Shown: positions 6,330 through 15,309, numbered from the stretch's first letter. The stretch: DNA of 64,000 nucleotides from JAFAYN01 sp963733105 (GCA_963733105.1 CAVTCB010000016.1:151412-215411); one strand, 5' to 3'. Program-made: numbers and translations. Notes: a model not told the origin generated them from the sequence alone.

Positions 6330-8894
6330 TTACCCGTTCGGGTCCAGGATGTTGTTGATGCGGTGCACCGCGCCCTGCAGGTGGAGCCGCGAGGCCTGGT
6401 TGGCCGCGCCCGGGATGGCGCGCTGGATGTCCGCCCGCAGCGACACCAGCTCGCCGCGGAGCTGCGACCGCGCGTCCTCCGACGCGTTCGGCGGCAGGGT
6501 GGCGCCGAACTGGCGCGCCTGCGCCTGCACCGCCTCCGACACCGGCCGCGGGTTGATCTTGCCGTCCAGCACCGTCAGGTAGTCGTTCTGCAGCTCGCGG
6601 CGGTACGCGTCGATCGCCGCGCCCGAGTACACCTCCGACCACAGCCCCCGGCGGACGTCGTTCAGCATGACGGCCAGCGGGTAGGCGGTCCCCGGGTTCA
6701 GGGCCTCCTGCTCCAGCAGGCGATTCAGGCGGCCGTTGTCGAACAGCGTGTTCATCACCCGGCTCTGGGCGCCGTTGATCCGGGTGATCATCCCGCCCGC
6801 CTCGATGCGGGAGGCGATCTCCGGGCGGATCAGGTACGTCGGGGTGCGGAACACCCGGTCGTTGATGAAGCGCACCGCCTCCGCCTGCCGCGCCCGCGGG
6901 AGCGGCGTGTACACCGCGCCCGGCTGGCTCCCCGACTTGTACTGCACCTGCCCGCCTCCCACCATCGTCGCCACGTGGTTGGCCTCGGTCCCCCACTGCC
7001 CCACGGTGCGGTCGTAGAGGAAGCGCAGGTCCGAGTTGTCCTCACCCGGCCGCAGCGTCGCGCCCGAGATGTAGCCCACCACCCGCTCGATGTTGCGGAA
7101 GCCGAGCCCCGTGGACTTCACCGGGTCCGCGTCGCCCACCGCCTCGTTCTGCGTCCCGTAGGCGCCGAACTCGTTGCCGGCCGAGAAGCGCAGCCAGGGG
7201 ATGGTGTCCTGCACCCGCGCCCAGCGGTCCAGCGTGGGGCGCTCCTGGGCCGAGGTCGTGGCGCCCGGGATGGGCCGGTAGCCCCACGAGATGGCGAACT
7301 TGTCGTAAGGCCCCACGCGCGGGATGAGGTCCTTCAGCGCGATGTTGTCCTCCGGCTGCGCCACGTAGTTGAAGCGCGAGTAGTCCATGATGCTCGGCGA
7401 GTGCCCCATCCGCGCCACCCAGGTGCGCGAGCGCACGCTGTCGGCCGGGTACATGGAGCTGCCGATCTGGTCGTGCTGCAGGCCGATGGTGTGCCCGATC
7501 TCGTGCGCCACCACGAACTGCAGGAGCTCCCCCATCAGCGAGTCGGGCATGGGGAGCCTGCGGGCGCGCGGGTCCAGGTGCGCCGCCTGCGTGAAGTACC
7601 AGGACTGCTGCAGCTGCAGCACGTTCTGGAAGATGCGCGACGAGCCGTTCAGGATCTCCCCGGTGCGCGGGTCGTTGACGTTGGGCCCCTGCGCGTTCTC
7701 CGTGGTGGAGGGGAGCCAGCGGATCACCGTGTAGCGCACGTCCTCCGGCGACCAGTCGGGGTCGTTGGCCGGCGGGTCGGCGGCGACGATCCCCTCCTTG
7801 AAGCCGGCCGCCTCGAAGGCGGGCTGCCAGTCCAGGATGGCCTGCCGGATGTACGGCTTCCACTGGTCCGGCGTCGCCGGGTCCACGTAGTAGGTGATCG
7901 GCTTCTTGGGGTAGCAGAGGTCGCCCTCGCGGCGGTCCGAGCACTCCAGCCGGAAGCGGGTGATGAACGCCCGCGGCGCGGCGCGCTGCTCCTCGCCGAA
8001 GTTCACCTGCCGGACGGAGAAGAAGCCCACCCGCTCGTCGAAGCGGCGGGGGACCATCGGCACCTCCGGGAGGCGCACCATGCTCCAGTGCGCCAGCACG
8101 CTCTGGGCGGTCGGCGGGCGGGCGCCCTGGCCGCCGCCGCCCTGCCCACCGCCCGCGGGAGTAGCCGGCGGCGGGGTCCCGGTCTGCGTGGCCTCGATCT
8201 CCACATTGTCCGGGAAGGCCACCGCGCGCTCGATGAAGGAGCGCTGCGGGTCCAGGTTGCCGCGGATGCCGACCACCTCGGGGACGTTGGTGGTGAAGAG
8301 CCGCGTCACGTCCACCACCGCCGCGCTGTCGGGGCCGTACGCCTCCACGTTGAAGACGGCCACGATCGGCGGGTAGTTGGACGCCTCGACCGCGCGGTAC
8401 ACCGAGAGCGAGGTGTCCGCGGCGATGGCGAACGACGGGGAGCGCAGGATCACCCGGTTCCCGCTGCGCGTCCAGCGCAGGGTACGCGTGGTGAACCGGT
8501 CGCCGCCGTACTCGGACTGGTCGGTGCCGCCGGTGGGGTCGGCCGCCGCCGCGCGGGCGTAGCGCCCCACCAGGAGCATGTCCTTGTTCAGCTCGCGGCG
8601 GGGGATCTCGAACAGGAGCCGGTCGCCGATGCGGTGCACGGCGAACATCCCGCGGCGCGTCTGCGCGTCGGGGGTGACCACCCGGGCGTACGGGCGGACG
8701 GTGGCGGACCGTCCGCCGCCCCCGGCCGTGTCGCCGCCCGCACCGGGGGCTCCCGGCGCGCCGGTGCGCACGGCGGTGGGGCCGGCGGCGGGGTTCCCGG
8801 CCGGGGTCGGCCCGCTCGCGGGCGGGCGCGACGGTTGTGTGCAGGCGGCGACGGCCATTGCCGCCGCCAGGAGGGGAGCTGCTCGGCGCATCAT
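6330..8894 (-). CDS. Zinc-dependent metalloprotease, DUF5117/DUF5118 type, lipoprotein
   Basis: This 854-residue protein has a lipoprotein signal (MAVAAC) and a Gly/Pro-rich linker. A DUF5118/DUF5117-like N-terminal half contains GRYARAAAADPTGG. The catalytic domain carries HEIGHTIGLQHD, the HExxHxxGxxH zinc motif of metzincin-like proteases, at about residue 460. A Met-turn-like SIMDYSRFNY follows about 40 residues later, as expected for metzincins. It should act outside the inner membrane. The start at 8894 (MMRR) gives the lipobox; 8891 is equally possible. Upstream there is a good promoter at 8959-8988 and downstream a strong terminator, so it is monocistronic. Confidence 0.9.
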   Translation of the reverse strand: MMRRAAPLLAAAMAVAACTQPSRPPASGPTPAGNPAAGPTAVRTGAPGAPGAGGDTAGGGGRSATVRPYARVVTPDAQTRRGMFAVHRIGDRLLFEIPRRELNKDMLLVGRYARAAAADPTGGTDQSEYGGDRFTTRTLRWTRSGNRVILRSPSFAIAADTSLSVYRAVEASNYPPIVAVFNVEAYGPDSAAVVDVTRLFTTNVPEVVGIRGNLDPQRSFIERAVAFPDNVEIEATQTGTPPPATPAGGGQGGGGQGARPPTAQSVLAHWSMVRLPEVPMVPRRFDERVGFFSVRQVNFGEEQRAAPRAFITRFRLECSDRREGDLCYPKKPITYYVDPATPDQWKPYIRQAILDWQPAFEAAGFKEGIVAADPPANDPDWSPEDVRYTVIRWLPSTTENAQGPNVNDPRTGEILNGSSRIFQNVLQLQQSWYFTQAAHLDPRARRLPMPDSLMGELLQFVVAHEIGHTIGLQHDQIGSSMYPADSVRSRTWVARMGHSPSIMDYSRFNYVAQPEDNIALKDLIPRVGPYDKFAISWGYRPIPGATTSAQERPTLDRWARVQDTIPWLRFSAGNEFGAYGTQNEAVGDADPVKSTGLGFRNIERVVGYISGATLRPGEDNSDLRFLYDRTVGQWGTEANHVATMVGGGQVQYKSGSQPGAVYTPLPRARQAEAVRFINDRVFRTPTYLIRPEIASRIEAGGMITRINGAQSRVMNTLFDNGRLNRLLEQEALNPGTAYPLAVMLNDVRRGLWSEVYSGAAIDAYRRELQNDYLTVLDGKINPRPVSEAVQAQARQFGATLPPNASEDARSQLRGELVSLRADIQRAIPGAANQASRLHLQGAVHRINNILDPNG

Positions 8895-8958
8895 ACGGGT
8901 CCAGGGTGTCGGGGAGTCTTGCCGGGCGAGAGCGGGGCGCTCGGTCGGCCGGCTGGTA

Positions 8959-8988
8959 TTCTGGCATCCCGGCGCCATCCGTGTCAAT
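8959..8988 (-). promoter_or_regulatory. Sigma70-like promoter of the DUF5117 protease gene
   Basis: On the minus strand a perfect -35 box TTGACA (8988-8983) is followed after 18 bp by CAGAAT (8964-8959), which matches four of six -10 positions. The predicted start of transcription is about 58 bp before the ATG at 8894. Confidence 0.55.
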
Positions 8989-9016
8989 CGCCTTGCGCGG
9001 AGGGACTTGGAAGGGG

Positions 9017-9946
9017 TCAAAGCTCCAGTTCCCAGGTCTGCCCCACCAGGGCGTGCCCGAAGCTGTGGTGCGGCTCCTCGCGGACCAGGCGGAAGCCCGC
9101 TTCCTCGTAGATGCGCCGGGCGGCGCGGAGCACGTCGTTGGTCCAGAGCGTCACCCGGCGGTACCCCGTTCCCCGGGCGAAGCGCACGCACTCCTCCACC
9201 AGCCGCGAGCCGATCCCCAGCCCCCGCGCCCGGGGCTCCACCAGGAGGAGGCGCAGCTTCGCGGTCTCGTCCGACTCGCGCGCCAGGAGCACCGAGCCCA
9301 CCGGCTCCCCGTCGCGCTCCGCGATCCAGCAGCGCTCCCGCCGCGGGTCGAGCTCGCGGAGGAACTTCGCCGCGATCTCCGCCACCAGCGCCTCGAACCG
9401 CTCGTCCCACCCGTACTCCCGCGCGTAGAGGGCGCCGTGGCGCTGCACCACCCACCCCAGGTCGCCGGGGCCGTGCGGCCGGAGCAGGTAGGAGGCGCGC
9501 CCTTCCGGGGGGGCGCCCAGCACCCCCTCGATGGCGCGCATCGCCCCCACCAGGCGGTCCTGCTCCTCCTCCGGGAGCGCCGACAGCAGCGCCCCCACCT
9601 CCCGCCGGGTCCCGGCGTCCAGCTCCGCGAAGGCCGCCTCCCCCTCCGGCGTGAGCCCCAGCAGGCTCCGCCGGCCGTCGCTCTCCGAGGGGCGCCTGCG
9701 GAGGAGCCCCCGGCGCTCGAAGCCGCGCAGGAGGCGGCTCAGGTAGCCGGCGTCCAGCCCCAGGTCGCGCCCCAGCTCCGCCGCCGTGGCCTCCCCCCGC
9801 CGGGCCAGCTCGTAGACCACGCGGGCCTCGGTGAGCGAGAAGGGGCTGCTCGCCAGCCCCTCGCCCAGGACGCCGATGCGCCGCGTGTAGAAGCGGTTGA
9901 AGCGCCGCACGGCCTCCACGCGCCGGACGAGGTCGGGTGCCGTCAT
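9017..9946 (-). CDS. MarR-type regulator fused to a GNAT acetyltransferase
   Basis: The 309-residue protein has two domains. Residues 1-145 are a MarR-type winged helix with the recognition region EATAAELGRDLGLDAGYLSRLLRG split over two helices and the wing SDGRRSLLGLT. Residues 155-309 are a GNAT domain with the acetyl-CoA loop RARGLGIGSRL and a C-terminal IYEEAGFRLVRE. This fusion is known in many bacteria. The target of the acetyltransferase is unknown. The upstream region carries an inverted repeat overlapping a promoter, so self-repression is likely. Confidence 0.92.
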   Translation of the reverse strand: MTAPDLVRRVEAVRRFNRFYTRRIGVLGEGLASSPFSLTEARVVYELARRGEATAAELGRDLGLDAGYLSRLLRGFERRGLLRRRPSESDGRRSLLGLTPEGEAAFAELDAGTRREVGALLSALPEEEQDRLVGAMRAIEGVLGAPPEGRASYLLRPHGPGDLGWVVQRHGALYAREYGWDERFEALVAEIAAKFLRELDPRRERCWIAERDGEPVGSVLLARESDETAKLRLLLVEPRARGLGIGSRLVEECVRFARGTGYRRVTLWTNDVLRAARRIYEEAGFRLVREEPHHSFGHALVGQTWELEL

Positions 9947-9981
9947 GTTCCACCGGGGCTCGGGGGGGAGAGGGAGTAGGG

Positions 9982-10023
9982 ATGCTTGACAGATTAGGGC
10001 ATTTATTTGACTTGGTCAAGCAT
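9982..10023 (-). promoter_or_regulatory. Promoter and palindromic operator of the MarR-GNAT gene
   Basis: An AT-rich island is bounded by ATGCTTGAC (9982-9990) and its inverted copy GTCAAGCAT (10015-10023). On the minus strand TTGACC (10019-10014), a 17-bp spacer and TAATCT (9996-9991) form a promoter about 45 bp before the ATG. The arms overlap the -35 and the region after the -10, the usual position for a MarR autorepressor site. Confidence 0.6.
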
Positions 10024-10036
10024 GTGGGCGAAAAAA

Positions 10037-10066
10037 GGCGGCGGGCCGGAGATCCGGCCCGCCGCC
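10037..10066 (-). terminator. Rho-independent terminator of the outer-membrane barrel gene
   Basis: A 14-bp GC-rich stem (GGCGGCGGGCCGGA and its complement) with a 2-base centre is followed on the minus strand by six Ts. It lies 8 bp beyond the stop of the beta-barrel gene. Confidence 0.88.
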
Positions 10067-10074
10067 GACGCGCC

Positions 10075-10632
10075 CTACAGGCGGAGGCGCAGCCCGAAGT
10101 CGGCGCGGAAGAAGTTGGCGTCCGGGCCGCCCCCGTCGCCGGCGGGGAGGCGCACGTAGCTCACCTCGGGGGTGAGCGACATCAGGACGCCGAGCGAGTA
10201 GTCCAGCCCCGCCCCGAGCTGGAAGCCCAGGTTGCGGTCGGTCTCGGCGCCGCCGCCGGAGAGCTCGCCCTTGTACCACACCACCCCGCCGCGGAGGTAG
10301 GGGGAGAGGGCGATCCCCGGGGTGGGGACGGCCACCCTCAGCCCCGCGTCGAACCCCTGGAGGTTGTACGCGTCCTCGTCGCCGCGGACGTCGGTGTCCA
10401 GGTCGAACGAGGTGTAGCTGTACCCCCCGTACACCCCGATCAGCGGGAGGAGGTTGAAGGTGGCGTTGGCCCCCAGGCCGTAGCCGAGCCCGAGCCCCTC
10501 GCCGAAGTCGCCCGTGGGGAAGGCGAGCCCGACCCGCCCCTCGGCGGCGAACGGGAGGATCGACTGGGCCCGGGCGGGGGCCGCGAGCGCCATCACCGCC
10601 AGGGCGGCGGCCACACATGCGAGACGTCTCAT
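10075..10632 (-). CDS. Outer-membrane beta-barrel protein (OmpA/opacity-like)
   Basis: This 185-residue protein has a signal peptide ending PARAQ, followed by about eight amphipathic strands rich in Gly and aromatic residues (GVYGGYSYTSFDLDT, PYLRGGVVWYKGE). It ends in the alternating FRADFGLRLRL typical of a barrel's last strand. It fits the small eight-stranded outer-membrane barrel class of unknown function. GAGGGG lies seven bases before the ATG at 10632; the ATG at 10638 is too close to it. Confidence 0.8.
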   Translation of the reverse strand: MRRLACVAAALAVMALAAPARAQSILPFAAEGRVGLAFPTGDFGEGLGLGYGLGANATFNLLPLIGVYGGYSYTSFDLDTDVRGDEDAYNLQGFDAGLRVAVPTPGIALSPYLRGGVVWYKGELSGGGAETDRNLGFQLGAGLDYSLGVLMSLTPEVSYVRLPAGDGGGPDANFFRADFGLRLRL

Positions 10633-10743
10633 CAACATTCCCCTCTCTTGCGGGTACGCGTCGGCGCCGCGCTAGAAATGCGGCGTGCGCCTAGAGTACC
10701 GCGCCGGGGAGGGAAGGGGCAAGGGCGGAGCGCCCCGCGCGGC

Positions 10744-11568
10744 TCAGGCCACCAGGCGCTTCCGGCCGCGCCCCTGCGCGCGCCTCTGCTGGTGCGCCTC
10801 CTCGAGGCGCCCCCACGCCTGCCCCGACACCAGCGGCATCACCCGGTACGAGGGGCGCTCCACCACCCCCAGCTCGCGGCGCACGGCGTTCTCGTGCTCC
10901 ACGGCGCACCCCTTCTCGTCGCTCCCCAGGAGGACCTCCGCGGTCTCGGGGTCCATGCACCCCCGCCGCAGGTCGCCCGACTCCCCCCAGGCGCGGGCGT
11001 GCCCCGCCAGCTCGTGCGCCAGCACCACCTCCAGGTCCTGCTCCAGGGCGGCGAGCGTCCCGGCGGCGGCGTACGCGTCCCGGAAGGCGTCCCGGTCCAC
11101 CACCACCAGCACCCTCTGCAGCGCCACGGGGCGGTCGGAGCCCGGGTGGATGCGCGCGCCGGGGCGGGGGACGGCGACGGTGGTGGCGAGGAGGCTGGAG
11201 CGGCGCGCGAAGCGGGGGACGCGGGGAGCCAGCTGCCCCGGGGTCCCCACCAGGACGGGGACGCGCGACCGCGACAGCCGCTCCAGGGCCCCCCGGAAGG
11301 AGGGGGAGCGCGCGGCCATGCGGAGCACCGCCCCCGCCATCTCCGGGTCCACCACGGAGAGGGCGCCCCAGCGGTGGACGCCGCGGCGGTCCACGGAGCC
11401 GGCGGGGAGCGCGGCGGGCGCGGGGAGCCGGACCGCCTCGCGGCGCGGGAGGACGGCCGGGGCCACGGCGCCGGCCGGGACCGGCCGCAGGGCCGGGAGC
11501 TGGGCGGAGAGCGGGGACGCGAGCGCGAGCGCGGCGAGCGCCGCGGCGACGGGGTGCAGGCGGTTCAT
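10744..11568 (-). CDS. Secreted putative zinc metallopeptidase with HELAGH motif
   Basis: The 274-residue product has a signal peptide ending SPLSAQ. In the C-terminal half it carries LAHELAGHARAW, an HExxH-type motif, followed about 30 residues later by EHENAVRRELG. An HExxH with a downstream E-N-x-x-R-x-E segment resembles the M91/NleD-like and Rhs-associated toxin peptidases. The rest shows no recognised domain. It could be a secreted protease, possibly an effector, but no immunity gene is seen beside it. The ATG at 11568 is chosen for the signal peptide. Confidence 0.6.
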   Translation of the reverse strand: MNRLHPVAAALAALALASPLSAQLPALRPVPAGAVAPAVLPRREAVRLPAPAALPAGSVDRRGVHRWGALSVVDPEMAGAVLRMAARSPSFRGALERLSRSRVPVLVGTPGQLAPRVPRFARRSSLLATTVAVPRPGARIHPGSDRPVALQRVLVVVDRDAFRDAYAAAGTLAALEQDLEVVLAHELAGHARAWGESGDLRRGCMDPETAEVLLGSDEKGCAVEHENAVRRELGVVERPSYRVMPLVSGQAWGRLEEAHQQRRAQGRGRKRLVA

Positions 11569-11810
11569 GGGCGGTGACGGAGCGGTGCGGAGCCCGGAAG
11601 GGGCGGCGCGGGACGGAAGATGCTGCGGAGACGGGTACGGCGGAGGCGGCGCGGGGCGCGCCGGACGTGACTCCTTCAAGTGTCGGCAGGCGGGGCCGAT
11701 CGCGCAAGCCTCCCGGGCCCGGATCTGGCAGGGCGGTCGCACCCGTGACGGCGCGGGGCTCGCGTGAGCCCCGGCGCCCCGACGCTCTACGAGAAGCCCG
11801 AGCCCGAAGC

Positions 11811-13877
11811 ATGACCGCCCACGCCCGACTCCTGCGCACCCTGGCCGCCGCCGCGGCCCTGGCCGCCTGCGGCCCCTCCCCCTCCAACCAGGGGGAGCGC
11901 GGGCCCGTTCCCCCCGCCTCCGAGGCCGCGGCGGCCGAGCCGGCGGTCCCGGTGGCGCTCCCCGGCCCCGAGGACCGGGCGCGCGGGGTGGCCGCCCTGC
12001 GGCGCGGCCGGGAGCTGGCGCGCGCGGGGGACGTGCGCGGCGCCGAGCGGGTGTTCGTGGAGGCGGCGCGGGTGATGCCCGCCTTCCGCGGCTGGGCCCA
12101 CCTCCTGGCCGCGGAGGCCGCCGCGGGCGCGGGGGACACCGCCGCGGCGCGCCGGCTGGTGGAGGTGGGGGGGGACAGCGTGGCGCTGGAGCGCGGGTGG
12201 CGGGTGCGCGCCGACGCGCTGGAAAAGGCGGGTGACCGCGCCGGCGCGGCGCGGGTGGCGGCGGAGGCCGCGCCCGGCCTCCCGGGGCGCGCGCAGGCGG
12301 AGGCCTGGGCCGCCGCCGGGGCCCTCCGGCTGAAGGGGGGGGACCCGCCGGGGGCGCTGGACGCCTTCCGCCGGGCGCTGCGGGCCGACCCCGACTCGCC
12401 CGGGGCGCTGCGGGCCGCCCGGGCCGCGGCCGACCTCCCCGGCCTGGCGCCGGAGGACCGGCTCCTGGTGGGGCGCGCCCTGCTGGCGGGCGGCGGGGCC
12501 GAGCGCGGCGCGGCGGCGCTGGGGGCGTACCTGGAGGCGGGGCGCGGCACCCCGGCCGAGCGCGCGCAGCTCCACCTGGAGGCGGGGCGCGCCCTGTTCA
12601 CGGTGCGGCGCTACGCCGCCGCGGAGGAGCACCTCCTCCGGGCCGCGCCCCTGCTGGGGGAGGCCGCGGTGCTGGCGGGGCGGGCGCAGGTGCGCCGGGG
12701 GAGCGAGGACCAGGCCCGGGCGACCCTACGCGCCGCGGCGGCCCGCTTCCCGCGGACGCCGGCCGCGGCGGAGGCCTTCTACTACCTGGGCGAGCTGGAG
12801 CGCGACGCGGGGCGCGCCGGCCCCGCGCGCGAGTGGTACCGCCAGGCGGTGGCCACCGGCGCCCCCGGCGCGGCGGCCCGGGACGCGGCCGTGCGCCTGG
12901 CGGCAATGGCGGTGCTGGCGCGGGACGCGGGGACGGCGCTGCGCGACATGAGCGCCTACCTGGCCGGCCGCGGGCGCGACTCCCTGGCGGCGCCGGCGCT
13001 GTACTGGGCGGGGCGCGCCCACCTCCTGGCCGGCGACGCGGACGCGGCGCGGCGGCGCTTCGAGGAGGCGCGCGAGGCGGACCCCTGGTCGTTCTACGGG
13101 GTGCGCGCCTCGGAGCGGCTGGGCCGCACGCTGGAGGACGTCCCGCTCGGCGAGGCGCCCCGGGCCGACCCGGGGATGGAGGAGCGGGTGCGGGCGGCGC
13201 TCTTCCGGGCCGGGGTGCTGCGGGAGATCGGGATGGAGGACGAGGCGTGGTGGGAGCACGACCGCGTCCGCCGGGGCGTGGACGCCGACCCGGGGGCGCT
13301 GTACGCGCTCTCCGAGGGGATGGCGGAGCAGGGGCGCCCGGTGGCGGCGCAGGTGCTGGGGCAGGAGATCCGCAACCGGACGGGGCGCTGGGACGAGCGC
13401 CTGCTGCGGATCGCCCACCCCTTCCGCTACCGCGACCTGGTGGAGCGCGAGGCGCGCCGCAACGGGCTGGACCCCTTCCTGGTGGCGGGGCTGATCCGCA
13501 AGGAGTCGTTCTTCCAGGCCACGGCGGTGAGCCCGGTGGGAGCGGTGGGGCTGATGCAGGTGATGCCCGCCACGGGGCGCGGGCTGGCGCAGGGGGCCGG
13601 GATCCGCGGCTTCACCCCCGACATGCTCCGCGACCCGGACGTCAACGTCCGCCTGGGGACGCGCTTCCTGGCCGCGCAGGTGCGGCGCTACCGCAACCTC
13701 ACCGAGGTGTTCTCGGCGTACAACGCCGGCCCCGGGCGGGTGGCGCGGTGGCGCTCCTTCCCCGAGGCGCGCGACGAGGACCTCCTGGTGGAGCGCATCC
13801 CCTTCGAGGAGACGCGCACCTACGCCAAGCGCGTCCGGCTGTACATGCACGTCTACCGGGCGCTGTACGGGGACTGA
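11811..13877 (+). CDS. Soluble lytic murein transglycosylase (Slt70-like), lipoprotein
   Basis: This 688-residue protein has a lipobox (AALAACG), then a long TPR/superhelical region of Ala-rich repeats (about residues 50-500), and a C-terminal GH23 lysozyme-like domain. The latter has the catalytic Glu in GLIRKESFFQATAVSPVGAVG, followed by LMQVMPATG, FSAYNAGPGRVARW and the closing ETRTYAKRV. It cleaves peptidoglycan glycan strands with 1,6-anhydro product formation, by family knowledge. The start at 11811 follows the divergent peptidase gene by about 240 bp of promoter-containing DNA. Confidence 0.92.
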   Translation: MTAHARLLRTLAAAAALAACGPSPSNQGERGPVPPASEAAAAEPAVPVALPGPEDRARGVAALRRGRELARAGDVRGAERVFVEAARVMPAFRGWAHLLAAEAAAGAGDTAAARRLVEVGGDSVALERGWRVRADALEKAGDRAGAARVAAEAAPGLPGRAQAEAWAAAGALRLKGGDPPGALDAFRRALRADPDSPGALRAARAAADLPGLAPEDRLLVGRALLAGGGAERGAAALGAYLEAGRGTPAERAQLHLEAGRALFTVRRYAAAEEHLLRAAPLLGEAAVLAGRAQVRRGSEDQARATLRAAAARFPRTPAAAEAFYYLGELERDAGRAGPAREWYRQAVATGAPGAAARDAAVRLAAMAVLARDAGTALRDMSAYLAGRGRDSLAAPALYWAGRAHLLAGDADAARRRFEEAREADPWSFYGVRASERLGRTLEDVPLGEAPRADPGMEERVRAALFRAGVLREIGMEDEAWWEHDRVRRGVDADPGALYALSEGMAEQGRPVAAQVLGQEIRNRTGRWDERLLRIAHPFRYRDLVEREARRNGLDPFLVAGLIRKESFFQATAVSPVGAVGLMQVMPATGRGLAQGAGIRGFTPDMLRDPDVNVRLGTRFLAAQVRRYRNLTEVFSAYNAGPGRVARWRSFPEARDEDLLVERIPFEETRTYAKRVRLYMHVYRALYGD

Positions 13878-13880
13878 GGG

Positions 13881-14540
13881 CTATCCCGCTCCCCAGCCGT
13901 GCAGCAGCGCCTCCACGGCGCGGGGGTGGAACCGGGTACCGGCGCCGGCGCGGAGGATCTCGATGCGGCGCTGCTCGGGGAGGGCGCTCTGGTAGGGGCG
14001 GGGGGTGGTCATGGCGTCGAACACGTCGGCCACGCGCAGGAGGCCCACCAGGAGGAACTCGCGGCTCCGGGGGGAGACGAGGGTCTCCAGCTCGGCGTAG
14101 TCGGTGTACTGGTGCTCGATCAGGAGCGCGGCGAGGGGGCGGCGCATGGTGCGGGCGATCTCGGCGCCGATGCGCGCCTGCGAGCGGATGCGCTCCAGCT
14201 CGTCGGGGGTGAGCGCGCCGCGCTTGCGGAGCAGCGCCGGGGGCACGGAGATCATCCCCACCTCGTGCATCCGCGCGGCGAACTGCACGTCGTGGAAGGC
14301 GTCGCCCTGCACCCCCACCTGGCGCGCCAGCCACCCGGCCGTGAGCGACACCCGCGCGCAGTGCGAGACGATCCCGAGCTGGTGCTCCTTCATCTCCACG
14401 GAGAACATCAGCGAGCTGGTCATCTCCATCTGCGTGTCCAGCAGCTCCACGTCCAGCTCGTCCGGAGCTTCCAGCTCGTCCAGGTCGTCCACGTGCTTGC
14501 TGGCGCGCGGACGCCTGCGCCTGCCGAAGGTCGGTGCCAT
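13881..14540 (-). CDS. Divergent HD-GYP-like domain protein
   Basis: The 219-residue protein resembles the HD-GYP family of cyclic-di-GMP phosphodiesterases in order: SHCARVSLTAGWLARQVG, ARMHEVGMISVP, a LTPDELERIRSQARIG helix and a VADVFDAMTTPRPYQ segment. The metal-binding HD is HE here (MHEVG instead of LHDIG). The HHExxxGxGYP region reads IEHQYTDYAELE, so the GYP motif is absent. It may therefore be inactive on c-di-GMP and act as a binding or scaffolding domain. It converges on the transglycosylase gene with only 3 bp between stops. Confidence 0.75.
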   Translation of the reverse strand: MAPTFGRRRRPRASKHVDDLDELEAPDELDVELLDTQMEMTSSLMFSVEMKEHQLGIVSHCARVSLTAGWLARQVGVQGDAFHDVQFAARMHEVGMISVPPALLRKRGALTPDELERIRSQARIGAEIARTMRRPLAALLIEHQYTDYAELETLVSPRSREFLLVGLLRVADVFDAMTTPRPYQSALPEQRRIEILRAGAGTRFHPRAVEALLHGWGAG

Positions 14541-14776
14541 CGGGGTCGTCCTTTCCGTGTTAGGGGCGGACTGCGCGATGCTGCAGGCCGGATCGGAAAA
14601 CTTTGCGGGTTCCGGACACTTCTTCGTCGCCGGCCGGAAACGGCGGCGACACGAAACCGCGCGCCCGTGCTGGGGTCTCGGGTGCGCGGTGCTGCGGCTG
14701 GTGCGGAATTCACCGCTCACAGGGGCACAAGGCGTGCCCGTTCCGGGTGGCTTTCTTGCGCGCCGAAGCCGCGGAG

Positions 14777-14813
14777 TGTAGCGTCTACAGTGTCCAACTT
14801 CGAATAATGGACA
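14777..14813. promoter_or_regulatory. Two palindromes before the HTH gene
   Basis: TGTAG-CGT-CTACA (14,777-14,789) is followed at once by TGTCCA-N11-TGGACA (14,791-14,813). The region is AT-richer than its surroundings. Placement just before an HTH gene suggests operator sites, possibly for the gene's own product. Confidence 0.45.
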
Positions 14814-14877
14814 AAATGGTCCAGGCGGAGAGCCGCCGGACCCGCGCGAGCCGAAGTGGTGGGAGATCGAGATCCCC

Positions 14878-15309
14878 GTGCTCCGGCGGTTCGCGCGCGA
14901 TTACCCCACGCGGGTGGGGCGGTCGGCGCGCGCGGTGGCGGAGCAGATCGGCGTCTCCCGCGGGGCGTACAACCACTTCGTGCACGGGAAGACCCGCACG
15001 CAGGACCGCGTCCGCCGCCCCATCGCCGAGCTCTACCTGTCCGTCCCTCCGGAGCTGCGGGACGAGCCGGAGGAGGCCCCGGAGCCTCGCCGGCTGCGCC
15101 GGGTGGCGGAGCGCCCCCGCGCGCCCTACGCGGAGACGCTGGAGAAGGGGCTGAGGCGCGCCCTCCCCAGGGAAGCGGCGGCGGCGAAGGCGACGATCCG
15201 GGAGATGGTGGAGAAGGGTCCCGGCGAGCGGAGCCGGGCGGCGGCGAGGGCCGCGAAGGCGATCGAGGCGGTGCTCGTCCGCTGGGTGGAGGAGAACCGG
15301 GACAGGTAA
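14878..15309 (+). CDS. Small HTH (XRE-like) DNA-binding protein
   Basis: The 143-residue frame begins with a helix-turn-helix: RSARAVAEQIGVSRGAYNHFVHGKTRT (about residues 15-41), followed by a charged Ala/Arg/Glu helical tail. No ATG exists in this frame. GTG at 14878 is the first usual start, but the codons before it also read like protein (KWWEIEIPVL), so a non-standard upstream start or a missing base is possible. A GTGGGAG motif lies about 12 bases upstream of the GTG. Two palindromes at 14,777-14,813 suggest autoregulation. Confidence 0.65.
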   Translation: MLRRFARDYPTRVGRSARAVAEQIGVSRGAYNHFVHGKTRTQDRVRRPIAELYLSVPPELRDEPEEAPEPRRLRRVAERPRAPYAETLEKGLRRALPREAAAAKATIREMVEKGPGERSRAAARAAKAIEAVLVRWVEENRDR

